Source: an uncultured Ruminococcus sp. (GTDB lineage Bacteria > Bacillota > Clostridia > Oscillospirales > Ruminococcaceae). From it: a DNA stretch of 13,552 nucleotides. Location: assembly GCA_947177715.1 (NCBI GenBank), contig CAMWVM010000016.1:1-13552 (forward strand), read 5' to 3'. Both the position numbers and the translations under genes were made by a program. How positions within the stretch are numbered: the stretch's first letter is position 1; every line of letters begins with the position of its first letter. Under the pieces are notes generated by a model, which did not search any database, was not told the DNA's origin, and saw only the letters and a program-made list of their open reading frames with translations. Shown in pieces: positions 1-9,000 of the stretch.

Positions 1-466
1 GAATGCACTGGCTGTTGCTGACGGTCTTGAAAATTGCGGACTTGAGGTTCGAGTGCAAACAGCTATTTCAATGCGTGAGGTTGCTGAACCTTATATCAGA
101 GGTAAAGCTATGAGACACTTTGAAAAAGGAAGAGTTGTCATTTTTGGCTGTGGAACCGGAAATCCATTTTTTTCAACAGATACAGCCGCAGCTTTAAGAG
201 CTGCTGAAATAGAAGCCGATATTTTCTTTAAGGCAACAATGGTAGACGGCGTGTATGATAAAGATCCGCATAAATATGATGATGCAGTTAAGTATGATTC
301 ATTAAGCTTTACTGAGATATTGTCAAATAATTTAGCTGTAATGGATTCAACTGCTGCCGCTATGTGCAAAGATAACGATATACCTATTTTAGTATTTGAT
401 TTGGCAAGACCAGACAATATATTTGATGCTTGTATGGGTGAAGATATCGGTACTATAGTTAAGTAA
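1..466 (+). CDS. pyrH: UMP kinase (uridylate kinase), 3' part only
   Basis: Cytosolic enzyme that phosphorylates UMP to UDP with ATP, in pyrimidine nucleotide synthesis. The reading frame is already open at base 2 and gives 154 residues before the TAA at 464-466, so the N-terminal third or so (with the first nucleotide-binding loop) lies upstream of the window. A GTG at 53 is an internal codon, not the start, because homologous sequence ([10 protein letters not shown]) continues upstream of it. Family marks that are visible are [31 protein letters not shown] and the conserved [10 protein letters not shown] region, which together form the UTP/UMP-binding half of the amino-acid-kinase fold. The C-terminus ([10 protein letters not shown]) matches the usual end of the family. 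frr follows after 45 nt, the near-universal bacterial pairing, so the two are probably co-transcribed. Identification is firm; only the missing 5' end limits the annotation. Confidence 0.96.
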   Translation, partial: NALAVADGLENCGLEVRVQTAISMREVAEPYIRGKAMRHFEKGRVVIFGCGTGNPFFSTDTAAALRAAEIEADIFFKATMVDGVYDKDPHKYDDAVKYDSLSFTEILSNNLAVMDSTAAAMCKDNDIPILVFDLARPDNIFDACMGEDIGTIVK

Positions 467-511
467 TAACTTATAGTTTTATGTAATATGTGAATGAAAG
501 GGATGGGTTAA

Positions 512-1066
512 ATGAAGGAAATCAGAGAAAAAGCTAAAAGCAAAATGGAAAAATCAATAAATGTGTTACTAACTGAGTTTAGTGAAATAAGAGCTGGAAG
601 AGCTAATCCTAATGTATTAGATAGAGTTAAGGTTGACTATTATGGTGCTCCTACACCAGTAAATCAAATGGCTGCCGTTTCTGTTGCTGAAGCAAGAGTT
701 CTTGTTATTCAGCCTTGGGACAAATCAACATTGTCATCTATTGAAAAAGCAATTCAGGCATCTGATATCGGTATTAATCCGCAGAATGACGGTTCTGTTT
801 TGAGAATGACATTTCCACAGCTTACTGAAGAGGATAGAAAAAAGCTTGTGAAAGAAATAAAAAAATCAGGTGAGGATACAAAGGTTGCAATTCGTTCAAT
901 TCGTCGTGACGCAATGGAAAAATATAAAGCGATGAAAAAGAATGGTGAAATCACAGAGGACGATTTAAAAGACTGTGAGGATCAAGTTCAAAAGCTTACT
1001 GATAAGTTTGTAAAAGAAGTTGACGTGCATGTTGCTGATAAGGAAAAAGAAATTCTTTCAATTTAA
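512..1066 (+). CDS. frr: Ribosome recycling factor
   Basis: RRF works with EF-G to split the post-termination ribosome so that subunits and mRNA can be reused. The 184-residue product is the normal family length (about 185). Near the start it has the conserved EIRAGRANPNVLDRVKVDYYG segment, then an IQPWD stretch in the beta-rich domain II, then the charged three-helix bundle. The RSIRRDA block at residues 128-134 carries the conserved arginines expected to contact 23S rRNA, followed by EDDLKDCEDQVQKLTD. The ATG at 512 is preceded by a purine-rich GAAAGGGA at 495-502 with suitable spacing. It lies 45 nt after pyrH and 15 nt before uppS, consistent with one operon. Nothing in the sequence is unusual for the family. 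Confidence 0.97.
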   Translation: MKEIREKAKSKMEKSINVLLTEFSEIRAGRANPNVLDRVKVDYYGAPTPVNQMAAVSVAEARVLVIQPWDKSTLSSIEKAIQASDIGINPQNDGSVLRMTFPQLTEEDRKKLVKEIKKSGEDTKVAIRSIRRDAMEKYKAMKKNGEITEDDLKDCEDQVQKLTDKFVKEVDVHVADKEKEILSI

Positions 1067-1081
1067 GGCAGGTATTATTCT

Positions 1082-1813
1082 ATGTCAAAAGTAACACAAG
1101 GCGTTTTGGGTGAAGATATTATTGTTCCAAAACACGTCGGAGTTATAATGGATGGCAATGGACGATGGGCAAAGAAACGTGGTTTGCCACGAAAATTTGG
1201 ACATCGTGAGGGAGCTAAAACTTTCAGAGCCATTGCCAGACATGCAAAGGCTATCGGTATATCATATATCACTTTCTATGCCTTTTCAACTGAAAACTGG
1301 AAACGACCCAAGGATGAAGTCAACGCAATAATGGATCTCTTTGAAAAGTATTTGGATGAAGTAAGAGATTTTATGGATGAAAATATCAGAGTTAGGTTTA
1401 TTGGCGATAGATCAATGCTCAATCCAAGACTTCAGGAAAAAATGAAAAATGTTGAGGAAGATTCTAAAGATTTTGATGCGATGACTTTGATTTTAGCAAT
1501 CAATTATGGCGGCAGAGATGAAATTACTCATGCTGTAAAAAACATTGCCGATGAAGTCGCTTCAGGAAAACTTTCTCCAAGTGATGTTACGGAGAATTTA
1601 ATTCAGAATAACCTGTATACTGAAGAAATCCCTGATGTTGACCTTATAATAAGACCAAGCGGTGAACAACGCCTTTCAAATTTCCTGATTTGGCAGGCTG
1701 CCTATGCAGAATATTATTTTACTAATATTCTTTGGCCGGATTTTGGTAAGAAGGATTTGGACAAGGCGATTATTACCTTTAGTGAACGTAACCGCAGATT
1801 TGGCGGAATATGA
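1082..1813 (+). CDS. uppS: Undecaprenyl diphosphate synthase (cis-prenyltransferase)
   Basis: Adds isopentenyl units in cis to farnesyl diphosphate to make the C55 lipid carrier for peptidoglycan and other wall polymers; a soluble or peripheral membrane enzyme. At 243 residues it has the usual length. The hallmark HVGVIMDGNGRWA is at residues 18-30, with catalytic/metal Asp24. FSTENWKRP begins at residue 68. The diphosphate-binding block DLIIRPSGEQRLSNF is at 187-201, with Arg191, Arg197 and Ser199, and Glu210 in YAEYYF is the likely second metal ligand. LWPDF and a C-terminal RRFGG complete the set. RPSGE in place of the more familiar RTSGE or RTGGE is, from memory, a common clostridial variant. 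The start is supported by a GGCAGG ribosome binding site about 10 nt upstream. Neighbouring dxr and ispG act upstream in supplying its isoprenoid substrates, and cdsA follows after 35 nt. Confidence 0.97.
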   Translation: MSKVTQGVLGEDIIVPKHVGVIMDGNGRWAKKRGLPRKFGHREGAKTFRAIARHAKAIGISYITFYAFSTENWKRPKDEVNAIMDLFEKYLDEVRDFMDENIRVRFIGDRSMLNPRLQEKMKNVEEDSKDFDAMTLILAINYGGRDEITHAVKNIADEVASGKLSPSDVTENLIQNNLYTEEIPDVDLIIRPSGEQRLSNFLIWQAAYAEYYFTNILWPDFGKKDLDKAIITFSERNRRFGGI

Positions 1814-1848
1814 ATCCCTATATTTTATAAAAAAGGATTGATTTTATT

Positions 1849-2679
1849 ATGACAACCAGAATTATTTCAGCAGCAGTTGCTATTGTTATAGCTGTTATTA
1901 TACTCGCTTTACATAATACATTCATTTTTAGTATTGCTATTGCAGCAATTTCTGCAGGAGCAATTTATGAAATTCTAAAAGCAACAGGATATTATGAAAA
2001 ATACAAAACTCAATCATTAATTTGTTGTGGTTATGCAGCATTGGATTGTATATCTTTTATTTGGCTTAGACATTTAAAACTTTTATTTCTAAATGAAACT
2101 TTTATTTTAGGTGTTTTTGTTATTGCAATGTGTGTGATTTTTCTTAGAAATCATTCTGAGTTTAAATATACTGATTTGTTTTTTATGATTGGTATTTCCT
2201 TTTTTATAAATTATGCTTTTATTACTCTTTTAAAAATGAATTTTACTTCAAGCGGATTATTCATGGTTGTAATAACTTTATGTGGTGCATGGCTTGCGGA
2301 TTCCGGAGCTTATTTTGCAGGAACCTTTTTTGGGAAAACTCCGCTATGTCCTGAAATCAGTCCCAAGAAAACTGTCGAGGGTTTACTTGGCGGAATTGTA
2401 TGTAATGGAATATTGTTTTTAATTATTGGATTTTTCTATGAATATGTGCTTGATGGTTTGTCAATTAGATATATCATGATATTTATTTGCGGAATGATTT
2501 GTGCTTTATTAGGATTATTAGGTGATTTAACAGCTTCAATGATAAAGCGTCAGTGTGGCATTAAAGATTATGGTAATATAATGCCAGGACATGGCGGTAT
2601 CATGGATAGGTTCGACAGCGTTTTGTTTGTAGCTCCATTTATGTATTATGCATTTTTGCATGGATGGATTTTCGGCTAA
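1849..2679 (+). CDS. cdsA: Phosphatidate cytidylyltransferase (CDP-diacylglycerol synthase)
   Basis: Integral membrane enzyme that converts phosphatidic acid and CTP to CDP-diacylglycerol, the branch-point precursor of phosphatidylglycerol, cardiolipin and other phospholipids. The 276-residue product is strongly hydrophobic from residue 5 on, with about seven or eight likely membrane segments. The family signature lies at residues 230-256 and is complete: SMIKR, then KD, then PGHGG, then MDRFD, with the acidic residues that bind metal. Upstream, the conserved ADSGAYFAG and SPKKTVEGLLGG motifs are also present. An AAAAGGA ribosome binding site at 1831-1837 precedes the ATG. Between uppS and dxr is the typical Firmicute position for this gene. 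A small hairpin follows its stop codon. No truncation or lost residue is visible. Confidence 0.96.
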   Translation: MTTRIISAAVAIVIAVIILALHNTFIFSIAIAAISAGAIYEILKATGYYEKYKTQSLICCGYAALDCISFIWLRHLKLLFLNETFILGVFVIAMCVIFLRNHSEFKYTDLFFMIGISFFINYAFITLLKMNFTSSGLFMVVITLCGAWLADSGAYFAGTFFGKTPLCPEISPKKTVEGLLGGIVCNGILFLIIGFFYEYVLDGLSIRYIMIFICGMICALLGLLGDLTASMIKRQCGIKDYGNIMPGHGGIMDRFDSVLFVAPFMYYAFLHGWIFG

Positions 2680-2696
2680 TTAAAAACCACTTATAT

Positions 2697-2724
2697 AGGG
2701 GGAGCTGTGATAGCTGCCCCTTTT
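2697..2724 (+). terminator. Hairpin with short T run between cdsA and dxr (possible weak terminator or attenuator)
   Basis: After the cdsA stop, GGGG (2698-2701) pairs with CCCC (2717-2720) and AGCT (2703-2706) pairs with AGCT (2712-2715), around a GTGAT loop with one G/G mismatch at 2702/2716. TTTT follows directly at 2721-2724. The shape is that of an intrinsic terminator, but the T tract is only four long, and dxr starts 28 nt later with no clear promoter between. Partial termination within the operon, or an RNA-processing or stability element, fits better than a full stop. The pairing was read by eye; no folding energy was computed. Confidence 0.45.
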
Positions 2725-2751
2725 GAATGTTAATCGGTAAGGAAAATAATT

Positions 2752-3900
2752 ATGAAAACAATTACTATATTAGGCTCTACAGGTTCTATCGGCACTCAGG
2801 CATTAGAAGTTGCTAAAAAGCATAATATTAAAATAAAAGCACTTGCCGCTCACTCTAATGCGGAATTACTTGCTAAACAAGCGGTAAATTATAATGTCGA
2901 TTATGCCTGTATTTATTGTAAGGAAAAGGTTAATAATTTAAAAGAACTGCTTAAGAATACAAATATTCAAGTCCTTGAGGGCATGGAGGGATTAAAGCAA
3001 ATTGCTTCACTTGATGGTGTGGACTGTATGCTTAACTCTGTTGTAGGAATGGTTGGTCTTTTGCCTACTTTAACAGCCATTGAACATGGTACGGATATTG
3101 CATTGGCTAATAAGGAAACTCTTGTCGCAGGCGGAGAGCTTGTAACAAAAGCGGCCAAGAGAAATGGTGTTAATATATATCCTGTTGACAGTGAGCACTC
3201 AGCAATTTTTCAGTGCTTGCAGGGGAACAAAAAATCTCAGGTAAATAAAATTATTTTAACTGCATCGGGCGGACCTTTCTATGGAAAAACAAAAGAGGAA
3301 TTAGCTTTAGTAACCAAGAAGGACGCACTAAAACATCCGAACTGGAGTATGGGACAAAAGATAACAATAGACTCTGCAACTCTCATGAATAAAGGATTGG
3401 AGTTTATAGAAGCTATGTGGCTGTTTGACCTCAATCCAGAACAAATTGAAATAGTAGTTCATCGTGAAAGTGTGATACATTCGGCTGTGGAATATAAGGA
3501 TTGTTCCGTAATTGCACAAATGGGCGTGCCTGATATGAAAATCCCTATTCAGTATGCTCTGCTGTATCCCAATAGAATGGAATGTCCTACCAAACGGCTT
3601 TCTTTGACTGATTATGGAACATTGTCCTTTGCAAAGCCCGATTATGAAACTTTTGATTGCCTGATGGCTTGCATAAAGGCAATTACTATTGGAGGAACAA
3701 TGCCCGCAGTAGTTAATGGTGCTAATGAAGAAGCTGTGGCTGAGTTCTTGAAGGGTAATATAAAATTCCTTGAAATCGGAGAGCTTGTTAAAGAAGCACT
3801 TAAAAATATAAAAAAAGAAGAAGTAACTTGTTTAGAAGATGTGTTGAATGCAGACAATAACGCAAGATTGTTTGTAAGAGAAAGAATAAAAGAAATTTAA
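2752..3900 (+). CDS. dxr: 1-deoxy-D-xylulose 5-phosphate reductoisomerase
   Basis: Second enzyme of the MEP (non-mevalonate) isoprenoid pathway: rearranges and reduces DXP to 2-C-methyl-D-erythritol 4-phosphate with NADPH; cytosolic and the classical target of fosmidomycin. The 382-residue product is normal in length. The NADPH-binding GSTGSIG motif lies near the N-terminus. The metal site comes from Asp146 and Glu148 in PVDSEHSAIFQ and from Glu217 (with Glu220) in MNKGLEFIEA. The LTASGGPF loop, HPNWSMG and HRESVIHSAVEY are the other substrate-binding blocks. NGANEEAV lies in the C-terminal helical domain. A GTAAGGAAAA ribosome binding site precedes the ATG. rseP begins a few nt after its stop. 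All catalytic residues that can be checked are present, so the gene is expected to be functional. Confidence 0.97.
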   Translation: MKTITILGSTGSIGTQALEVAKKHNIKIKALAAHSNAELLAKQAVNYNVDYACIYCKEKVNNLKELLKNTNIQVLEGMEGLKQIASLDGVDCMLNSVVGMVGLLPTLTAIEHGTDIALANKETLVAGGELVTKAAKRNGVNIYPVDSEHSAIFQCLQGNKKSQVNKIILTASGGPFYGKTKEELALVTKKDALKHPNWSMGQKITIDSATLMNKGLEFIEAMWLFDLNPEQIEIVVHRESVIHSAVEYKDCSVIAQMGVPDMKIPIQYALLYPNRMECPTKRLSLTDYGTLSFAKPDYETFDCLMACIKAITIGGTMPAVVNGANEEAVAEFLKGNIKFLEIGELVKEALKNIKKEEVTCLEDVLNADNNARLFVRERIKEI

Positions 3901-3909
3901 CTTATGTAC

Positions 3910-3916
3910 AGAAAGG
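3910..3916 (+). promoter_or_regulatory. Ribosome binding site that decides the rseP start
   Basis: AGAAAGG lies 11 nt upstream of the ATG at 3928 and downstream of another in-frame ATG at 3904. The upstream ATG sits 3 nt after the dxr stop and has no purine-rich site at a usable distance. The motif therefore favours initiation at 3928. Confidence 0.6.
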
Positions 3917-3927
3917 CGACAAAATTT

Positions 3928-4965
3928 ATGAGTATATTATTTGCACTTGTGATTTTTGAAATTATCATTATAATTCATGAACTCGGACATTTTATAGTGG
4001 CGAAACGATGCGGCGTCAAAGTAAACGAATTTGCTATTGGAATGGGACCTGCTATTCTAAAAAAACAAAAGGGAGAAACCCTATATTCTTGGAGATTATT
4101 CCCTATAGGCGGCTATTGTTCGATGGAAGGCGAGGATTCTGAAAGCAGTGACGGAAGAGCTTTCTGCAATAAATCTGTACCCAAGCGTATGGCTATTGTA
4201 ATTGCCGGAATTGTAATGAATCTGATTTTAGGAATTGTTTTGCTCATAATTCATACATCTTTGACAGCTCCAATCTCATCTACGCAAATTTCATGGTTCG
4301 AGAATAATGCTAAATCACAGACTTCAGGACTTCAAATCGGTGATGAAATAGTAAAAGTTAACGGCATGAGAATCTTCACAGCAATGGATCTGTCCTATCA
4401 GTTTCAAAATGACGAAGACAGCATTTTTGATATGACGGTTATCAGAGATGGAAAGAAAGTCGATCTGAAAAATGTCGCTTTTGATACAGATAATAAAACA
4501 ATGCATATAGACTTTAAGGTTGCTCCTGTCGAAGCAACCGTTGGTACAGTGATTAATTACTCGTTGAAGCAAACCTTGACAGATGCAAGATTAATATATA
4601 TTTCACTTGGAGATTTGGTAACAGGAAAATATTCTATCAGAGATTTATCCGGTCCTGTTGGTATTGTCGATACAATAGGACAGGTAATAGACAGTGAAAC
4701 AGATGAAGAAACAGGAATTGATTGGGCGTCATTAGCTATAACAATGCTGTCCATGGGGGCTTTTATTACAATAAATATAGGCTTATTTAATTTATTGCCT
4801 TTGCCGGCTCTCGACGGTGGCCGCCTTATATTTCTGATAATTGAAGCCATAAGACGTAAACCTGTACCTCCTGAAAAAGAAGGCATGGTTCATTTCATAG
4901 GTCTTGCTGCTTTAATGCTGCTAATGATTGCAGTGACAGTAAGTGACGTACTAAAACTCTTTTAA
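3928..4965 (+). CDS. rseP: Site-2 intramembrane zinc metalloprotease, RseP/RasP family
   Basis: Membrane-embedded protease that cleaves transmembrane segments of anti-sigma factors and remnant signal peptides (RasP in Bacillus, RseP in E. coli). The frame is open from an ATG at 3904, but I choose 3928 (345 residues) because of the AGAAAGG placed before it, and because it begins directly with the first hydrophobic segment. The zinc-binding HELGH is at residues 17-21 inside that segment. A membrane segment near residues 85-105 is followed by a single PDZ domain (roughly 115-190, with GLQIGDEIVKVNG). LSGPVGIVDTIGQ precedes the second active-site block NLLPLPALDGGR, with Asp296 as third metal ligand, and the last membrane helix ends the protein. 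One PDZ domain is the usual Gram-positive form. It sits between two MEP-pathway genes, a common clostridial order. The actual substrate here is unknown. Confidence 0.93.
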   Translation: MSILFALVIFEIIIIIHELGHFIVAKRCGVKVNEFAIGMGPAILKKQKGETLYSWRLFPIGGYCSMEGEDSESSDGRAFCNKSVPKRMAIVIAGIVMNLILGIVLLIIHTSLTAPISSTQISWFENNAKSQTSGLQIGDEIVKVNGMRIFTAMDLSYQFQNDEDSIFDMTVIRDGKKVDLKNVAFDTDNKTMHIDFKVAPVEATVGTVINYSLKQTLTDARLIYISLGDLVTGKYSIRDLSGPVGIVDTIGQVIDSETDEETGIDWASLAITMLSMGAFITINIGLFNLLPLPALDGGRLIFLIIEAIRRKPVPPEKEGMVHFIGLAALMLLMIAVTVSDVLKLF

Positions 4966-4967
4966 TT

Positions 4968-4974
4968 GAAAGGA
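4968..4974 (+). promoter_or_regulatory. Ribosome binding site that decides the ispG start
   Basis: GAAAGGA begins 3 nt after the rseP stop and ends 9 nt before the ATG at 4984. An in-frame TTG at 4966 overlaps this motif and has no site of its own, so 4984 is the better start. Confidence 0.7.
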
Positions 4975-4983
4975 AAAATAAAA

Positions 4984-6021
4984 ATGAGGAATTGTAAGCC
5001 TGTTAAAGTTGGCAGCTTAACATTGGATGGAAGCAAAATCTATATTCAGTCTATGCTGAATGTGCCTGCTGAAAATATTGATGAATCTGTTAAACAAGCA
5101 GTTGAACTTGAAAAAGCAGGCTGTGAAATAATAAGAGCTGCCATTCCTAATATGGATGCAGTTAAGTTAATTCCTGCTATTAAAAATAAAATATCAATTC
5201 CATTGGTTGCTGATATACATTTTGATTACAGGCTTGCTGTTGCTGCGTGTGAAGCTGGAATAGATAAGATTCGTATTAATCCTGGTAATATTGGTGATAT
5301 GGATAAGGTGAAACAGGTCGTTAAAGCATGTCAATCTCGAAATATACCAATTCGCATTGGAGTTAACGGAGGTTCTTTGGAAAAGAAGCTTTTAGAAGAG
5401 TATGGATCACCAACCTCAGAAGCTTTAGTGAAAAGTGCAATGGGGCATGTTAAAATACTTGAAGATTGCGACTTTGAAGATATAGTAATTTCTATAAAGT
5501 CTTCAAATATTCCTACAATGATAAATGCGTATAGATTGTTGTCACAACAGTGCAACTATCCTTTGCATTTAGGAGTAACTGAAGCTGGAACAGAAAGAAT
5601 GGGAATAATAAAGTCTTCTATAGGAATTGGTTCGCTTCTTGTTGATGGAATAGGTGAAACAATAAGGGTATCGCTTACAGATAATCCAATAAAGGAAATA
5701 TATGCTGCAAAAGATATATTAAAAGCTATAGGAAAGGGCAGCGGCGTTAAAATTGTATCTTGTCCAACCTGTGGCCGCACAAAAATTGATTTAATATCGT
5801 TGGCTAAAAAAGTCGAATATGCTACTAAGGATATAAATAAAGACATAACAGTTGCAGTAATGGGTTGCGTAGTGAATGGAATCGGTGAAGCCGGTGAGGC
5901 TGATATTGGAATAGCCGGCGGAAACGGCTGTGCCGTCTTGTTTAAAAATGGACAAAAGTTATATAATGTAAGGGAAGAAAATGCACTTGGAGCTCTTCTT
6001 GAAGAAATTAATAAAATCTAA
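4984..6021 (+). CDS. ispG: 4-hydroxy-3-methylbut-2-enyl diphosphate synthase (IspG/GcpE)
   Basis: Penultimate enzyme of the MEP pathway: reductively opens methylerythritol cyclodiphosphate to HMBPP using a [4Fe-4S] cluster; cytosolic. Starting at the ATG at 4984 (a GAAAGGA site sits 9 nt upstream) it is 345 residues, the usual two-domain bacterial length. The N-terminal TIM-barrel part is recognisable from VKVGSLTLDG, IQSMLNVP, PLVADIHFDYRLA and KIRINPGNIG. The cluster ligands are Cys260 and Cys263 in SCPTCGR, Cys295 in MGCVVNG, and probably Glu302 as the known fourth, non-cysteine ligand. The loop reads NGIGEAGEADIG, while the form I remember as most common is NGPGEA; the essential Glu is kept. 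It follows rseP by 18 nt, and polC starts 9 nt after its stop. Together with dxr this gives two MEP genes in one cluster. The identification is secure. Confidence 0.96.
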   Translation: MRNCKPVKVGSLTLDGSKIYIQSMLNVPAENIDESVKQAVELEKAGCEIIRAAIPNMDAVKLIPAIKNKISIPLVADIHFDYRLAVAACEAGIDKIRINPGNIGDMDKVKQVVKACQSRNIPIRIGVNGGSLEKKLLEEYGSPTSEALVKSAMGHVKILEDCDFEDIVISIKSSNIPTMINAYRLLSQQCNYPLHLGVTEAGTERMGIIKSSIGIGSLLVDGIGETIRVSLTDNPIKEIYAAKDILKAIGKGSGVKIVSCPTCGRTKIDLISLAKKVEYATKDINKDITVAVMGCVVNGIGEAGEADIGIAGGNGCAVLFKNGQKLYNVREENALGALLEEINKI

Positions 6022-6030
6022 AGGTGTTTT

Positions 6031-9000
6031 ATGAAAATTTATACTATTGCACAGTTGTTTTATAAATATAATGATATTATTCCGAAAGCTTTGGAAAATG
6101 GCATTGTTTATAAAATTATTTTTAATGAAAAAGAGAATAAAATTATTGCATTTGTTAAGTTTGATACATTGCAGAAATTTAATGAAATAGATAAGTTTGA
6201 AAGGGAAATTTCAGCAGCATTGAAGTTGAACAAGTTTGAACTTCAAAGTAAATATACTCCCGACATGCTTTGCGGTGATTATTTCCCTGAGCTTGTTAAA
6301 TATCTTAAAGCTGATTGTCCTGTAATCAATGGCTTTTTTGACGGTGCTGAAGCAAAATATGAAAATGGGACTTTTATTGTAAATATGTTAAGGGGCGGTG
6401 TAGAGTTTCTTAAAAAAGCTGGTATTGAATCAAAATTTTCTGCATTGGTAAATGAACTGTTTTCTGCACATGCAAAAATTGAATTTACTGGTGTAATTGA
6501 GTCTGATAGAGAATTGCTTGAACGTGAACAGGAAGAGTATTTGAAAAATATGCCAGTCAGTGTCCCAACTGTCCACAACAATGCCATACATAAGGATAAT
6601 AACAACAAACAACCAGCAGCACAATCAGCTGATTTCAGAACCTGCTGTGTTGACTTTACAAGACTGCATTTACTTGCTGACGATGCATTGGTAATTAAGG
6701 GTGCACCAATAAACAGTGATTCGGTTGTAACTGATATGAAAAATCTTTCTGAAGCAACATCAGGAAGAGTAGTTGTTTGGGGCGAAATTTTTGATATTGC
6801 TACTAAGGAAACAAAAAACGGAGCACTTATTGCTACAATATTCTTCACAGACTTTACATCCTCGTTTTCAATAAAAATGATTGGTTCCCCAAAGAAAGGG
6901 AAGTTCATTAAACTTAATAAAGATGATCTATCTCAAATGCTGGATAAATTAAAAAAAGGAACTTCAATAATTGTTGCCGGCGAAGTTGAAGAGGATGATT
7001 TTGATCATAATCTTAATTTACGTGCTGACGATATTATGGTTGTCAAACGTGAAAAATCAACTGACAATAGTGAAAAGAAAAGGGTAGAGCTTCATTGCCA
7101 TACAAATATGTCGAGTATGGATGCGCTTTCTCCTGCGGACAAACTTGTTAATCGTGCCTTTGAGTGGGGACATCAAGCGATTGCCATAACTGATCACGGA
7201 GTTGTTCAGGGATATCCCGACGCTATGGGCGCAGTTGCAAAAATCCGTAAGAGCGGCGGTAATTTTAAAGTCTTATATGGAATTGAAGCTTATGAAGTAA
7301 ATAATGATGTAAATATTTATAATGGAATTGATAAAAGAAAACTTACTGATGAGCTTATAGTATTTGACTTGGAAACAACAGGTACATCACCCGTTAATGA
7401 TAAAATTATTGAAATCGGTGCAGTAAAACTTAGAAATCTTGAAATTGTTGATAGATTTGATACATTTGTGAACCCTCATTGCGAAATCACTGAGTTTATT
7501 TCAAATTTGACCAGTATAACTAATGATATGGTCAAGGATGCCCCCAATGAAGACAAAGCTATCCAAGACTTTATAGACTTTTGTGGAAATAATCCGGTGT
7601 TAATTGCCCATAATGCTAAATTTGATACTGGATTCATAAGTGCCGCTATAAAAAGATGTAAATATGAGTTTAAATTCTCATCATTAGATACTGTTCCAAT
7701 GTGTCAGCTTATGCTTCCTGAGCTTGAAAAGCATAAACTTAATTTTGTTGCAGAACATTTTGGCTTTCAGTTTAATCATCATCGTGGCTGCGATGACGCA
7801 GAGGTTTTAGCTAAGATATTTATAGAACTTTCTGGAAAATTAATAGATCAATATCCTGAAACTTATGTAACTGTCGATATGCTTAACAGCCTGCTTGCAG
7901 GTGATGAAAATGTGCTTTCAAGCCGTGCCTATCACCAGATTATACTTGTTAGAAATAATACCGGATTAAAAAATCTGTATAAGCTAATTTCACATTCAAA
8001 TCTTGATTATTATAAAAAACGTCCGAGAATTCCTAAGTCTGACTTGGTAAAGCATAGAGAAGGACTTATTGTCGGAAGCGCTTGTGAGGCCGGAGAATTA
8101 TTTAGAGCAATTATCGAGAATGAAAGCTGGGACAAGCTTTGTCAAATTGCTTCTTTCTATGACTATCTTGAAATTCAGCCTATTGGTAATAATGAATTTA
8201 TGCTGAGAAATGGTTCGGTATCATCTCATAAAGAATTAGAGGAATATAACAGAACGGTAGTAAAGTTGGGCGAAGAGCTTGGAATACCCGTTTGTGCAAC
8301 AGGCGACGTGCATTTTCTTAATAAAGGAGATGCTCAGTTCAGAGCAATTTTGCAGTCTGTAAAATATAGTGACTGTGATAATCAGCCTCCGCTGTATCTT
8401 AAAACAACTGATGAGATGCTTAGGGATTTTGCATATCTTGGTGAGAAAAAGGCATATGAAGTTGTAGTAGAAAACACAAACAAGATTGCGGATATGATTG
8501 ATAAAGATATAAAAGCTTTTCCTAATGGTACATATACTCCGTTCATTGAGGGAGCAGTTAGAGAGCTTCAGGTGATCTGCTGGAAAAAAGCTTGCGACAT
8601 TTATGGCGACTGTAATCCAGACGATATTCCATTACCTGAAGGAGATACTGGGATTGCAGAGTGTTTTAAAGATCATATTCCCGAAATTGTATATAAGCGA
8701 CTTGACAGAGAGCTTAGTTCTATTATAAAGCATGGTTTTGCTGTGCTATATATGATTTCACAAAAGCTTGTGGCAAACTCTGTTGAAAATGGATACCAAG
8801 TAGGTTCACGTGGATCTGTTGGTTCATCATTTGTAGCTTCTATGTCAGGTATATCAGAGGTTAATCCGCTTATGCCGCACTATGTTTGTCCTGACTGTAA
8901 ATACAGTGAATTTATTACGGACGGTTCGGTGGGTTCCGGATTTGATTTACCTCCGAAAAATTGTCCTAAATGCACAGCAGATATGCACCGTGACGGACAC

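Noticed and set aside
6279..6908. Long antisense reading frame (about 209 codons) within polC
   Set aside because: It lies wholly opposite the conserved polC coding sequence, has no ribosome binding site I can see, and its translation resembles no family I know.
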